Part shown: positions 37,624-45,106 of the stretch, piece by piece
How positions within the stretch are numbered: position 1 is the stretch's first letter
Layout: every line of letters begins with the position of its first letter
From: Nitratiruptor sp. YY08-10
Lineage (GTDB): Bacteria > Campylobacterota > Campylobacteria > Campylobacterales > Nitratiruptoraceae
NCBI RefSeq assembly: GCF_016629565.1
Contig: NZ_AP023057.1
Location: 248,001 to 312,000 of the forward strand
Reading direction: 5' to 3'
DNA: 64,000 nucleotides
The notes under the pieces: generated by a model
Seen by the model: the letters and a program-made list of their open reading frames with translations, nothing else
Databases searched by the model: none
What the model was told of the DNA's origin: nothing
Program-made: the position numbers and the translations under genes

Positions 37624-37675
37624 TTTGCCTTTGTGAGATATTTTTATTAGTTTTTGTATCTCACAGATAGGCAAA
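37624..37675. promoter_or_regulatory. Long interrupted palindrome upstream of small membrane genes
   Basis: Outer arms TTTGCCT (37624-37630)/AGGCAAA (37669-37675) and inner arms TGTGAGATA (37632-37640)/TATCTCACA (37657-37665). It sits between the HTH gene and the membrane-protein pair, in a region with more GAGATAT repeats (to about 37755). It could be an operator for the neighbouring HTH protein or a transcript hairpin. Confidence 0.55.
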
Positions 37676-37747
37676 CAAGAGAATTATATCACTAAAAGAG
37701 ATTAAAAGTCAAGATATATTTATCTTTGAGAGATATTTATTTAAAAT

Positions 37748-37975
37748 TTATATCTCTTTGAGAGCGTTTTGAAGATTTTTTATAGCTGATACAAGATTTT
37801 TATATTTTTGGTTTTCTAGGAGTAGTTCCATAGATTTAATTGCCCATTTGGGCACTTCTTTGCCTGCGCTCCAGTTTCTTACAGTTGCTTCGGCAGCGCC
37901 TATTTTTTCCGCCAGCTCTTTTTGTGTAATTCCAAGTTCTTTGCAGACTTTTTTAACGATGTTTTCTTTTTCCAT
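37748..37975 (-). CDS. Small XRE-type helix-turn-helix protein
   Basis: 75 residues: an HTH core (ITQKELAEKIGAAEATVRNW) and a helical tail. It starts with MEKENIVKKVCKELG, a block shared with two other small prophage proteins (43201-43431 and 43914-44102). Probable DNA-binding regulator of the membrane-gene pair or of itself. Confidence 0.8.
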   Translation of the reverse strand: MEKENIVKKVCKELGITQKELAEKIGAAEATVRNWSAGKEVPKWAIKSMELLLENQKYKNLVSAIKNLQNALKEI

Positions 37976-38023
37976 TTCAAGCCTTTGACTTTGATGTGTA
38001 AATAGTGTTAGATGAGAGAATTA

Positions 38024-38653
38024 TTAAGTTACTGATATGATATTTTTTGAATTATATTTGTAAGTACTCCAAGTAGGTTCATAATCATCTGCTTGGTTTC
38101 CCCATACAAACCATCCGTCGCGTTTGCCCCTCGCAAACATCTCCAAGTAGGGACCAGGGCTGCAAGACTCAATTATAGAGTATTGTTCATCTGGCTTTCG
38201 TGAGTGTTCACGTTTTCGCGCCACAATAATATTTTCTTGTGATCGTCCAGGTTGAAGCGTGCGAGCATTTTTCCCCCTTACGCCAAAAAGCAATAATTCG
38301 GTTACATTTCTAAAATAGAAACCAACACCTCTTCTGTCTGGTCCTCCATCTTTTCTGACTTTGTACCATACAATGTTGGTTTTATATGTAAAACCCCATG
38401 CCTCCATCACTTCAAGCCCATGTGGCAGAAGTGCATTTGGAACCCATAAATATAGATGTGCTGTTTCTTGAGCAACCTCATTGACTGGAATAGATTTGAT
38501 TTCATCAAGTGACAAAGTGGGGTAGCGCATTAATCTTTTATGCTCTGGCGCCATTTTACCGGTTCTATTTTTAAATTGCCAAGGTGGGTCTGCTAATATG
38601 GTGTAAAATCTTTTGTCACCTATTGATTTCAAAAAATCCTGAACGACATCCAT
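38024..38653 (-). CDS. MT-A70-family adenine-N6 DNA methyltransferase
   Basis: 209 residues. The catalytic DPPW motif is at residues 22-25 (ILADPPWQF), and the C-terminal SAM-binding part includes YLEMFARGKRDGWFVWGNQ. It methylates adenine in DNA. It is 12 bases downstream of a BglII-type restriction gene, so it is the protective half of a type II restriction-modification pair. Confidence 0.9.
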   Translation of the reverse strand: MDVVQDFLKSIGDKRFYTILADPPWQFKNRTGKMAPEHKRLMRYPTLSLDEIKSIPVNEVAQETAHLYLWVPNALLPHGLEVMEAWGFTYKTNIVWYKVRKDGGPDRRGVGFYFRNVTELLLFGVRGKNARTLQPGRSQENIIVARKREHSRKPDEQYSIIESCSPGPYLEMFARGKRDGWFVWGNQADDYEPTWSTYKYNSKNIISVT

Positions 38654-38665
38654 GTTGTTTCCTTG

Positions 38666-39253
38666 TTAACTTTCTATATACAATTTATCTGTAATCCCAA
38701 AAACGAGAATTGGACATCCTCCCCCGCCACCACCTTCTATTCTTGGAATAAGTTTGCTCATGTGTGTTGTTGAGGCTCCGTACGATTTTCCTTTTCCAAG
38801 TTTGTCAAAAATAGATTGCAGTGAGTCTGATCGTGTAATTATAATACCTACGCTGACAACCCGCAATTCAAACAAAAGCCTAAAATTGTTTAAATCTCGG
38901 TCGAAAAAAGGATCCTTGTTGTTCCATTCAATTTCAAGAGCTATTGAGTTTTTAAAACAATCAACTTTATGAGTTGGTGAATTATAACGCTTCTCATCTA
39001 CTACTATTGCAGTATCAAACCTTTTTTCAACCCACCCACGTTCATACAAAAATTGATCGAAAAAATTTGCTATTGGAGACTTTCTACCACCAGGTGTAAT
39101 AATATCGTGCCTATAGAGTCTAAATTGCATAAGCATCTCTATAACATCTTTCCATTCACTTGGATAGTCTTGTTTGAGGATGGCACAAGCGTGGCGCCAT
39201 TCGTGTATTTCATAATTTTGAAGAATAAAAGATGGCAGTAGATCAATCCCCAT
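38666..39253 (-). CDS. BglII/BstYI-type restriction endonuclease
   Basis: 195 residues. The central strand holds Asp98 followed by Glu107 and Glu109 (VDCFKNSIALEIEW), which reproduces the D-x8-E-x-Q spacing of the BglII/BstYI active site, with Glu in the last place. It would cut at a GATC-core site if the family specificity holds. Oddly, six consecutive Gly residues lie near the C-terminus. It is encoded immediately before the methyltransferase. Confidence 0.78.
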   Translation of the reverse strand: MGIDLLPSFILQNYEIHEWRHACAILKQDYPSEWKDVIEMLMQFRLYRHDIITPGGRKSPIANFFDQFLYERGWVEKRFDTAIVVDEKRYNSPTHKVDCFKNSIALEIEWNNKDPFFDRDLNNFRLLFELRVVSVGIIITRSDSLQSIFDKLGKGKSYGASTTHMSKLIPRIEGGGGGGCPILVFGITDKLYIES

Positions 39254-39307
39254 TAAGATTCCTGTTTTTTACAAGAATTGTAGCAAAACTTTATCTTGCC
39301 TTGTTCG

Positions 39308-39592
39308 TTATAGGGATTTATTCCATTTCTTTAGCCTCTCCAAATGCTTTCTCTTCTTTACAATCGCTTGTCTGCGATTGATAGCAAGCTGTAAACCGTA
39401 CTCATTAAGTTCTTCATTCTTTGCCGCAAGCTCATCATATGCTTCTTGAAGCATTTTGATCTCTATTTCATTTTTTGCTGGGACAAAATACCTGGATTTT
39501 TCTTTTGCTACTCGCTCCCAGTCGATCTCACTATCAAGTCGTTCAAAGTATTCATCAAGGCTTTTGCCATATAGTTCGTCAAGTGTTGGCAT
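39308..39592 (-). CDS. Hypothetical phage protein
   Basis: 94 residues, highly charged and helical; C-terminal half is basic (RRQAIVKKRKHLERLKKW). The ATG at 39592 has CAGGAG eight bases upstream. It overlaps the next upstream gene by 14 bases. Confidence 0.7.
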   Translation of the reverse strand: MPTLDELYGKSLDEYFERLDSEIDWERVAKEKSRYFVPAKNEIEIKMLQEAYDELAAKNEELNEYGLQLAINRRQAIVKKRKHLERLKKWNKSL

Positions 39593-39776
39593 TGGTTTGC
39601 TCCTGCATCTCATCATCAAGATTGATGTGTTTTTTGTCCTTTATAGCTTCTTCTAACTCATCTGCTATCTTGAGGTCATCTTTTAAGTTGTATTTTTCTT
39701 TGAAATAGTCATCCGCATACAAGCTCCAGTGCCTCATACTGTCTATGACTTGCTGTATGGCTTCTCTAAATGTCAT
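39579..39776 (-). CDS. Hypothetical phage protein
   Basis: 65 residues, acidic helical (MTFREAIQQVIDSMRHW). AAAGGAG lies before the ATG. It is the first gene of the minus-strand run that ends in the restriction genes, and faces the toxin-antitoxin-like pair across an 82-bp divergent gap. Confidence 0.7.
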   Translation of the reverse strand: MTFREAIQQVIDSMRHWSLYADDYFKEKYNLKDDLKIADELEEAIKDKKHINLDDEMQEQTNANT

Positions 39777-39858
39777 CTTGTCTCCTTTAATTTATTTAGG
39801 TTTACTTAGATTTATAAAACCTTAGCTATAATCCAATAAAAACACTGAGAGTAGCGAT

Positions 39859-40248
39859 ATGTTTGAAGCAATTCATCACGATTTATCTCCAATAGATAAA
39901 TTTGTCCAAACGCTGCATAAAACCGAATATGTACAGCAGCACAACAATCAGATTATCACAGATGATGAAGCCAAAGAGATTTTAGAACACGCTAAACACA
40001 CTCTTGCGTTTATAGATGGCTTCGTTGATATCATCGATGATCTTACTTATGATAAAAGTAGGTTTGAGGAGCTTATTTTCAAGCTTGATGATGATTACGA
40101 TATGCTCAAATCTTTTACCGCCAGACTCTCTCCCGTGATTAAATCTCATGCTGAGCTTTTGGATATTTCCAATAAAATCCTTGATAAACTTATGATTGCC
40201 CAAAGAGAACTTGGGCTGATCATCGCAAACAATGAGAATAAGGCCTAG
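39859..40248 (+). CDS. Putative antitoxin of a type II-like pair
   Basis: 129 residues, all helical and acidic, without a recognisable DNA-binding fold. It reads opposite to the surrounding operon and overlaps a RelE/ParE-like gene by 17 bases, the usual antitoxin-then-toxin order. It does not resemble the common antitoxin families, so its role is inferred only from the partner. Confidence 0.6.
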   Translation: MFEAIHHDLSPIDKFVQTLHKTEYVQQHNNQIITDDEAKEILEHAKHTLAFIDGFVDIIDDLTYDKSRFEELIFKLDDDYDMLKSFTARLSPVIKSHAELLDISNKILDKLMIAQRELGLIIANNENKA

Positions 40249-40510
40249 CAGGTTATACGAACGGGACTTATCAAAAATAAAAGATAAATCCGTTCACAAT
40301 CAAGTCAAAAAGACCATTCAACTTTTATGTGAGAATCCATCGCATCCTTCACTTCATAATAAACATATTACCTGCAAGCGCGCAGACAATCTTTACAGTG
40401 TAAGAGTAAACAAAAACTATCGCATTTTGTATCTTTTGTATGAGGACTATATAGAATTGCATAGGCTATTGGACCACGATAAATACGATAGATATACTAA
40501 AGATTGTTGA
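40232..40510 (+). CDS. RelE/ParE-like toxin
   Basis: 92 residues with the RelE/YafQ fold pattern: N-terminal helices with RDLSKIKDKS, a central beta segment LYSVRVNKNYRILYLL, and a C-terminal IELHRLLDHDKYDRY. Such proteins cut mRNA at the ribosome or act on gyrase. It is on the strand opposite to the adjacent genes, typical of a self-contained addiction module. Confidence 0.8.
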   Translation: MRIRPSRLYERDLSKIKDKSVHNQVKKTIQLLCENPSHPSLHNKHITCKRADNLYSVRVNKNYRILYLLYEDYIELHRLLDHDKYDRYTKDC

Positions 40511-40550
40511 TCACATCACCCCCGCTATATGATATGCTATTTGTGTCATA

Positions 40551-41114
40551 TCATGCTCCTTGTTTCACTCTTGGGATGTATTCATTCAAAACATCATCCA
40601 ACGTGATCGCTTCACTTTCTAGCTCTTTCAAAGCTTCCGCTCTTCCTTGCTGGTATGCAGCTTTGAGTGCCTCTTCAAATGTATGGAGATCGATAAGTTT
40701 CATTCCTTTTCGGTGTGGTTTGACTTGCTCGACTTTTTTCATAGCTTCTTCAAAAGTTTCTGTTTCTTTGGGTTGATTCTTTTCTTTGAGTGCCTTCAAA
40801 TTTTCATCTCTTTTTTGTTTATACTCTTCAATACTCTCATCCACTACATTCCCGTTGCCATCGCCTTTGAGTCTGCCTTGTGACAGATATGTAGTCACTG
40901 TCGCAACGCTCACTCCAAGCTCTTTTGCTGCTTCTTTTTTTGTCATATCTTCTCCTTTTGGCGTTACATCCATTGGTGTGAAACTGCCTCTTTTCATCTG
41001 CGTTGCTGGAACGCCTTTTTCTTTGCATTTTTTTACATAGCTTTGATACCATTGTGGGCAAGTTTCGCAATCTTTGCGCAGTACGCAATGATCATATACT
41101 TCGCACTCCATCAT
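40551..41114 (-). CDS. HTH protein with N-terminal cysteine motif
   Basis: 187 residues. The N-terminus has four cysteines (CEVYDHCVLRKDCETC) that could bind zinc. A middle DNA-binding helix-turn-helix (TKKEAAKELGVSVATVTTYLSQGRL) precedes a charged helical tail. It overlaps the HU gene by 4 bases. Function unknown; a phage regulator is likely. Confidence 0.75.
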   Translation of the reverse strand: MMECEVYDHCVLRKDCETCPQWYQSYVKKCKEKGVPATQMKRGSFTPMDVTPKGEDMTKKEAAKELGVSVATVTTYLSQGRLKGDGNGNVVDESIEEYKQKRDENLKALKEKNQPKETETFEEAMKKVEQVKPHRKGMKLIDLHTFEEALKAAYQQGRAEALKELESEAITLDDVLNEYIPRVKQGA

Positions 41115-41398
41115 CTCGCCTTTTTTGATATTCTTGCGGTGACAATATTTCGCTTGAGAGTGATCTCTTTGATTTGCCCCGTCGCAAAATCAAACACTTT
41201 TATTCTCTCGCCTTTCTTTTTTCTCACACGAAAGCTTGCAAAACCTATGATTCGTATATCCTCTCCGTTTTGCAGGTGTTCGCTGATTTTGTCCAGGATG
41301 GAAGTCGCTATATCTTTTATAGCCTTTTTGGTCATTCCTTTGTATTCCACCGATAGCTCATTTGCTATTTCATTGAGTAGTTGGGTTTTGGTTATCAT
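41111..41398 (-). CDS. HU/IHF-family DNA-binding protein
   Basis: 95 residues with the HU signature (MITKTQLLNEIANEL ... GEDIRIIGFASFRVRKKKGERI). It bends DNA and may serve integration or packaging. The start is the ATG at 41398 with GGAG upstream; the longer frame to 41536 overlaps the Cys-rich gene and lacks support. Confidence 0.9.
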   Translation of the reverse strand: MITKTQLLNEIANELSVEYKGMTKKAIKDIATSILDKISEHLQNGEDIRIIGFASFRVRKKKGERIKVFDFATGQIKEITLKRNIVTARISKKAR

Positions 41399-41579
41399 TG
41401 CCTCGCTCCTTGAAGTCTTTGCAGCTATTATTTGGTTCTGGCCACTCATCGTGTTTACCACACCAATATTTTCCATCGCCCCATGGATCGTCGTACCATG
41501 TGCAGTTTTTGCATATTTTTTCCGATTCTTGTCCAAATGGATAGTCTATATCTGGTGGGAGTCCATTGCTGTTGTTCAT
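41370..41579 (-). CDS. Small cysteine-bearing phage protein
   Basis: 69 residues with CKNC, then WC and SC, consistent with a zinc-binding turn, and many Trp/Asp/Asn. The ATG at 41579 is seven bases after GGAGG. It overlaps the flanking genes on both sides. Confidence 0.65.
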   Translation of the reverse strand: MNNSNGLPPDIDYPFGQESEKICKNCTWYDDPWGDGKYWCGKHDEWPEPNNSCKDFKERGNDNQNPTTQ

Positions 41580-42127
41580 TTGCATCCTCCATCTTTATAT
41601 TTTTCATAATATTTTTTCAATACTTCTTCAGTTTCATCCTTTAGCTTATATTTCCTACTAAATTTTTTAAATTCATCATAGAAGCGAAACGGAGATTTCA
41701 CATTGTTTTTTTTCAGAAACGATATGAACTCATCTACTTTTTCAGTTAGAAAGTTATCTGTCATATCGCTTACATACTCTTTAAGCCCGTATTTTTCTAC
41801 TAATCTTCTACTTTTGGTTAAATCTCCATTCACTAATCCTTGAAAAGCTGCAAAAGCTTTCATATACTCTTCGTCAAGGGTGGATAAGTCCACATTTAAC
41901 ACTAATGTATTTTGAGCTATTTGAGTTAAGTTATACAAAAATGCAAACACGTTTTTAATTCCATGTGGTGCGACACTTAAAGCAAGTGAACATGCAAAAT
42001 TGTGATATATTTCACATGTTGGTCTATCTTTTTCATCAGCTATATGCTCTGCTATAAAACTATTTAATGCAGCGATATAAAGTATTGAAGTTTTAAATTG
42101 AGCATATGATAATTTTTTTGTATTCAT
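41576..42127 (-). CDS. Hypothetical phage protein
   Basis: 183 residues, helical, no recognised domain. A central hydrophobic helix region is followed by a Lys-rich C-terminus. AAGGAGG precedes the ATG. It is coupled to its neighbours by 4-base overlaps. Confidence 0.7.
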   Translation of the reverse strand: MNTKKLSYAQFKTSILYIAALNSFIAEHIADEKDRPTCEIYHNFACSLALSVAPHGIKNVFAFLYNLTQIAQNTLVLNVDLSTLDEEYMKAFAAFQGLVNGDLTKSRRLVEKYGLKEYVSDMTDNFLTEKVDEFISFLKKNNVKSPFRFYDEFKKFSRKYKLKDETEEVLKKYYEKYKDGGCK

Positions 42128-42303
42128 TGCTCCACCTCCTTATAGCATCTCTCAAATGTTTCTTTTGAGAGGAACATTGTGTCTTTAGTATGTAGTCCTA
42201 TGAGTTTGATATATTTGCTGTCAATGCTTACGACTTTGACTTCTTTGTCAAAGCCGTAGATGTTGTCTTTCAGTCGGTAAATTTTTCCTTTTTGGACGTT
42301 CAT
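42124..42303 (-). CDS. Small hypothetical protein (59 aa)
   Basis: Starts MNVQKGKIYRLKDNIYGFD and is beta-rich, ending in KEVEQ, with a KOW/SH3-like pattern (KVVSIDSKYIKLIGL). AAATCC-rich leader without a strong ribosome site, but it ends in an ATGA overlap with the next gene. Confidence 0.6.
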   Translation of the reverse strand: MNVQKGKIYRLKDNIYGFDKEVKVVSIDSKYIKLIGLHTKDTMFLSKETFERCYKEVEQ

Positions 42304-42323
42304 TTTAAATCCCCCTCAAAGTC

Positions 42324-43061
42324 TTATTTGATATTATTCTTCACAAAAACGTCTTGCCACTGCATTTGTGTTTTTATATGTTTAGTGGCGGACTTAACAA
42401 CGTTTTTGCTTTTCGGTAATGTCTTTTCTATCGCTTTGATGAATTGATCAACCGTCTCTATTCGATCTCTTACATTTTTGGCGATATATTCGAGCGATTC
42501 TGCTGTGCCTATGAGTTGCTCTCTCAGTCTTGCATAAGAGCCTGCGAGATCCAATACGTTGTGTTCCAGCAGAATATACTTACCGCCTTGCTTATAGCGT
42601 TTAAGCTCCTCTTCCAAAGACAAAACTCTCCATTGAAGCTCCTCGATCTGCTTTTTGCGTTGGGCAAGCTGGCTTTTGTAACCGTTTATGCGTGCGTCAA
42701 ATCTTTCTGCGGGGCAGTTGGCAGGTGGCTGGGTGGCTTTTTGCCTAAACTCAAAATATTCCTTTATGAGCCTGATTTTAAAGTCCCTTACTTCTTTTGT
42801 ATTTTTTAAATATGTAAGAAGTAGGTAAGACTGCTGTTCGTTTAGCCAATAAATCTTTTTTCTACTAGCCCCTCGGCCAGCTTTTACTTTTATTAGTTCA
42901 TAGTTTAGAGTTCCAAAAAGTTCAAAATCTGATTTATGCTGTCTTATAAGACGTGATATAGATTCTATATTGTTATCTGAAAGCGTTGCAATCACGATAT
43001 GTGAAACTGATGGAACACCATTGAATACCTTGACTATAGTAGTATCTTTTACAACATCCAT
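42324..43061 (-). CDS. Rha-family phage regulatory protein
   Basis: 245 residues. The N-terminal 110 residues match the Rha domain (PSVSHIVIATLSDNN ... YWLNEQQSYLLLTYLKN ... FKIRLIKEYFEFR). The C-terminal half is a coiled coil plus a helical tail. Rha proteins affect lysogeny and infection. A strong promoter with flanking inverted repeats lies just upstream. Confidence 0.85.
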   Translation of the reverse strand: MDVVKDTTIVKVFNGVPSVSHIVIATLSDNNIESISRLIRQHKSDFELFGTLNYELIKVKAGRGASRKKIYWLNEQQSYLLLTYLKNTKEVRDFKIRLIKEYFEFRQKATQPPANCPAERFDARINGYKSQLAQRKKQIEELQWRVLSLEEELKRYKQGGKYILLEHNVLDLAGSYARLREQLIGTAESLEYIAKNVRDRIETVDQFIKAIEKTLPKSKNVVKSATKHIKTQMQWQDVFVKNNIK

Positions 43062-43085
43062 CTTGACTCCTTTGGATTTTTTACA

Positions 43086-43137
43086 ATATCAAGATGGATT
43101 ATAATGTAAAAAATACAATTATGTCAAGGCTTGATAT
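43086..43137 (-). promoter_or_regulatory. Strong sigma-70 promoter of the rha gene, with flanking operator-like repeat
   Basis: On the minus strand TTGACA (43127-43122) and TATAAT (43103-43098) are separated by 18 bases, both perfect consensus. ATATCAAG (43086-43093) and CTTGATAT (43130-43137) form an 8-bp inverted repeat on either side, as for a dimeric or looping repressor. Confidence 0.75.
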
Positions 43138-43200
43138 GGATTAAATGCAAGTTTTTTGTAGATTTTTATTGATTATGCACAAGGATTTAAAATCCGAGTG

Positions 43201-43431
43201 CTATTCAAGTGCCTTTTTAAGAGCTCGTTTCAACTCTTCATAGTTTTGAAGTTCTTTTTTAGTATTTTCAAGCTCAATAAGCAGTTCTATAGCTTTTTGC
43301 AAAGGTTCACTCACTTTCCCAGTTGAGGCTGCTTTATTAATAGTATCGAGTTTATATCCAGTTTTTTCTGCCAACTCCCTATACGTTAGTCCCAGCTCTT
43401 TGCACACCTTCTTGACGATATTTTCTTCCAT
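43201..43431 (-). CDS. Small KVCKELG-type helix-turn-helix protein
   Basis: 76 residues. It begins MEENIVKKVCKELGLTYRELAEKTG, clearly related to the protein at 37748-37975, and ends in a coiled coil. AAAGGA lies before the ATG. Likely a small regulator. Confidence 0.75.
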   Translation of the reverse strand: MEENIVKKVCKELGLTYRELAEKTGYKLDTINKAASTGKVSEPLQKAIELLIELENTKKELQNYEELKRALKKALE

Positions 43432-43603
43432 CTTTGTCCTTTAGCACAAGTGTTAGTATTATTTCATTTTTCGTTTCTTCATTGAGAAACGACTCAATAA
43501 ACACGATCTTCTCTGTTTCGTCCATTGTGTCTAATATATCTATAATTTTATCTAAAAGCCGTATTTTGAATTGCCTAAATTTTTCTTCGTATGGTGATGT
43601 CAT
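43379..43603 (-). CDS. Hypothetical phage protein
   Basis: 74 residues, helical (EKFRQFKIRLLDKIIDIL). The ATG at 43603 has AAAGGAG upstream. Its end overlaps the HTH gene by 53 bases. Unknown function. Confidence 0.6.
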   Translation of the reverse strand: MTSPYEEKFRQFKIRLLDKIIDILDTMDETEKIVFIESFLNEETKNEIILTLVLKDKDGRKYRQEGVQRAGTNV

Positions 43604-43629
43604 TTTTTCTCCTTTATGTATAATTTGTT

Positions 43630-43893
43630 TGAGAGGGGCAAGAAAGGAAAACAATGTATATTTCTTTCAATACAAAAGAACTGGCACCAAAGGGTAATAT
43701 GAGAAAGCTACTCCCAGTTGCTCTTAAGCCAGATGAATATGCTCATTATGCTTTACAATATGCTCTTGAGCAAGTCAAACATATTGATGATCCCTCAAAA
43801 GCAGCTAAAGAATTTAAATCAAAAGCCAATGAATTTATAGAAGCATTGGTTAAAAGAGACGATATAGGTTAAATTTGTAATTTGCCCCTCTCA
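43630..43893. repeat. 12-bp inverted repeat bracketing a single gene
   Basis: TGAGAGGGGCAA at 43630-43641 and its exact complement TTGCCCCTCTCA at 43882-43893. The right arm lies ten bases after the gene stop. The repeat could define an invertible or transferable cassette, or form a long-range stem. Confidence 0.8.
43654..43872 (+). CDS. Small hypothetical protein on opposite strand, flanked by inverted repeats
   Basis: 72 residues (MYISFNTKELAPKGNMRKLL), with AAAGGAAAAC before the ATG. It is the only plus-strand gene between 40.5 and 47.2 kb. A 12-bp perfect inverted repeat brackets it. Unknown function; may be a moron or an invertible cassette. Confidence 0.65.
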   Translation: MYISFNTKELAPKGNMRKLLPVALKPDEYAHYALQYALEQVKHIDDPSKAAKEFKSKANEFIEALVKRDDIG

Positions 43894-43913
43894 CTCATGC
43901 CTCTTTTTTTTGT

Positions 43914-44102
43914 TTACACAAACTGTCGATTAATATTATTCAATATCCTATCAACGCCCGTTATTCTCTGTAGAACTTTCTCAAAAGTCTTATACTCTTG
44001 ATACTCTTGTAGTATCTTGTTTAGAGTAGGACTTTTGTCTATCTTATCCTTATCTATTCCGAGTTCTTTGCATACTTTGGTAATAATTTCATTGTTTTTC
44101 AT
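43914..44102 (-). CDS. Small KVCKELG-type protein
   Basis: 62 residues starting MKNNEIITKVCKELGIDKDK. The shared N-terminal block links it to the two small HTH proteins in this prophage, but the HTH core is not clear here. It overlaps the mazG-like gene by 14 bases. Confidence 0.65.
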   Translation of the reverse strand: MKNNEIITKVCKELGIDKDKIDKSPTLNKILQEYQEYKTFEKVLQRITGVDRILNNINRQFV

Positions 44103-44406
44103 TCTCTATCTTCTCCTTCACAAACACTCCATCTTTGCTCATATAGCCTTTCCTGTCCTTAATCTCTTCATACGCAGCCTTAACGCACTCCTCAAGCTCA
44201 AGTCCAAGCTGTGCTGCCATGATTGTAAGCACCACAACTACATCACCAAAAGCGTCAATTTGGTCTATTTTTTTGTTCTTCTGAATAGCTACGGATAATT
44301 CGCCAAGTTCCTCACTAAGCTTCATCCATTGGGCTTGTGGTGTTGAATTTGTGAGTAATTTTCTATCATCAGCCCATTGTCTAATATTTTTGAATGTATC
44401 TCTCAT
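44089..44406 (-). CDS. MazG-like nucleotide pyrophosphohydrolase
   Basis: 105 residues with the MazG metal-binding pattern KLSEELGELSVAIQK ... DAFGDVVVVLTIMAAQLG, single domain. It hydrolyses (d)NTPs to monophosphates; in phages it may lower alarmone or modify nucleotide pools. Overlaps the next gene by 4 bases. Confidence 0.85.
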   Translation of the reverse strand: MRDTFKNIRQWADDRKLLTNSTPQAQWMKLSEELGELSVAIQKNKKIDQIDAFGDVVVVLTIMAAQLGLELEECVKAAYEEIKDRKGYMSKDGVFVKEKIENEKQ

Positions 44407-44660
44407 TTTTCAAGCTCCTTTACTACCAATGTTGCATAACCTGCTATATCTCTCCAATGATCAACCTCATTTGGATCGCCTGCAAGTATTCGTGCAATTT
44501 TGTGTGCTATCATTTGCAGTGCCTCTCTTTGAGTCGAGTTTAGCATTCTCTTGTAGCCTTCAGTGAGGGCTATCTGGTCTTTGAGTATTTGTGAGATTTC
44601 TGCTTGCTCTTTGAAGTCCCCATGTGTTTTTTGTCTTTCTTGTAGTATTTGCTCAATCAT
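44403..44660 (-). CDS. Conserved phage protein (DUF6378-like)
   Basis: 85 residues. The conserved phage pattern is seen: THGDF near the start and HKIARILAGDPNEVDHWRD in the second half. Function unknown; usually found next to recombination or SSB genes, as here. Confidence 0.75.
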   Translation of the reverse strand: MIEQILQERQKTHGDFKEQAEISQILKDQIALTEGYKRMLNSTQREALQMIAHKIARILAGDPNEVDHWRDIAGYATLVVKELEK

Positions 44661-44668
44661 ATCTACTC

Positions 44669-45106
44669 CTAAAATGGAATTTCATCATCATCTATATCCA
44701 TCTCTGGTCTATTCGCCTGTTTTTGCCTTTGAACGGTTTTCTCTGGTTGCTGCACCTGTTGCGTTTGCTGTCCATCCTGTTTGCACCCGAGCATCTGCAT
44801 ATTTTCAACCTGCACGGAATGCTTGGATCTTTTCTGTCCGTTGCTGTCCGTCCACTGCTCCTGCACAAGCCGTCCCTCGATAAGTACCTGTTTGCCTTTG
44901 CCAAGATATTGGTTTGCAATTTCGGCGGAGCGTCCAAAGAAGGTGATGTCTATGAAGCAAACCTCCTCTTTTTGCTCACCTGATTGTGTTTTGTATTTTC
45001 GATTTACGGCAATAGCGGTTTTTGATATCGCCGTGCCTGATGATGTGTAGCGCAGTTCGATGTCTCGGACGATGTTGCCAAGTAAAATCACTTTGTTTAG
45101 GTTCAT
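44669..45106 (-). CDS. ssb: Phage single-stranded DNA-binding protein
   Basis: 145 residues: an N-terminal OB-fold (MNLNKVILLGNIVRDIELRY, SKTAIAVNRKYKT), a Gln-rich linker, and the acidic C-terminal tip DDDEIPF that recruits partner proteins. It overlaps recT by 4 bases, and works with the RecT/exonuclease pair encoded next. Confidence 0.95.
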   Translation of the reverse strand: MNLNKVILLGNIVRDIELRYTSSGTAISKTAIAVNRKYKTQSGEQKEEVCFIDITFFGRSAEIANQYLGKGKQVLIEGRLVQEQWTDSNGQKRSKHSVQVENMQMLGCKQDGQQTQQVQQPEKTVQRQKQANRPEMDIDDDEIPF

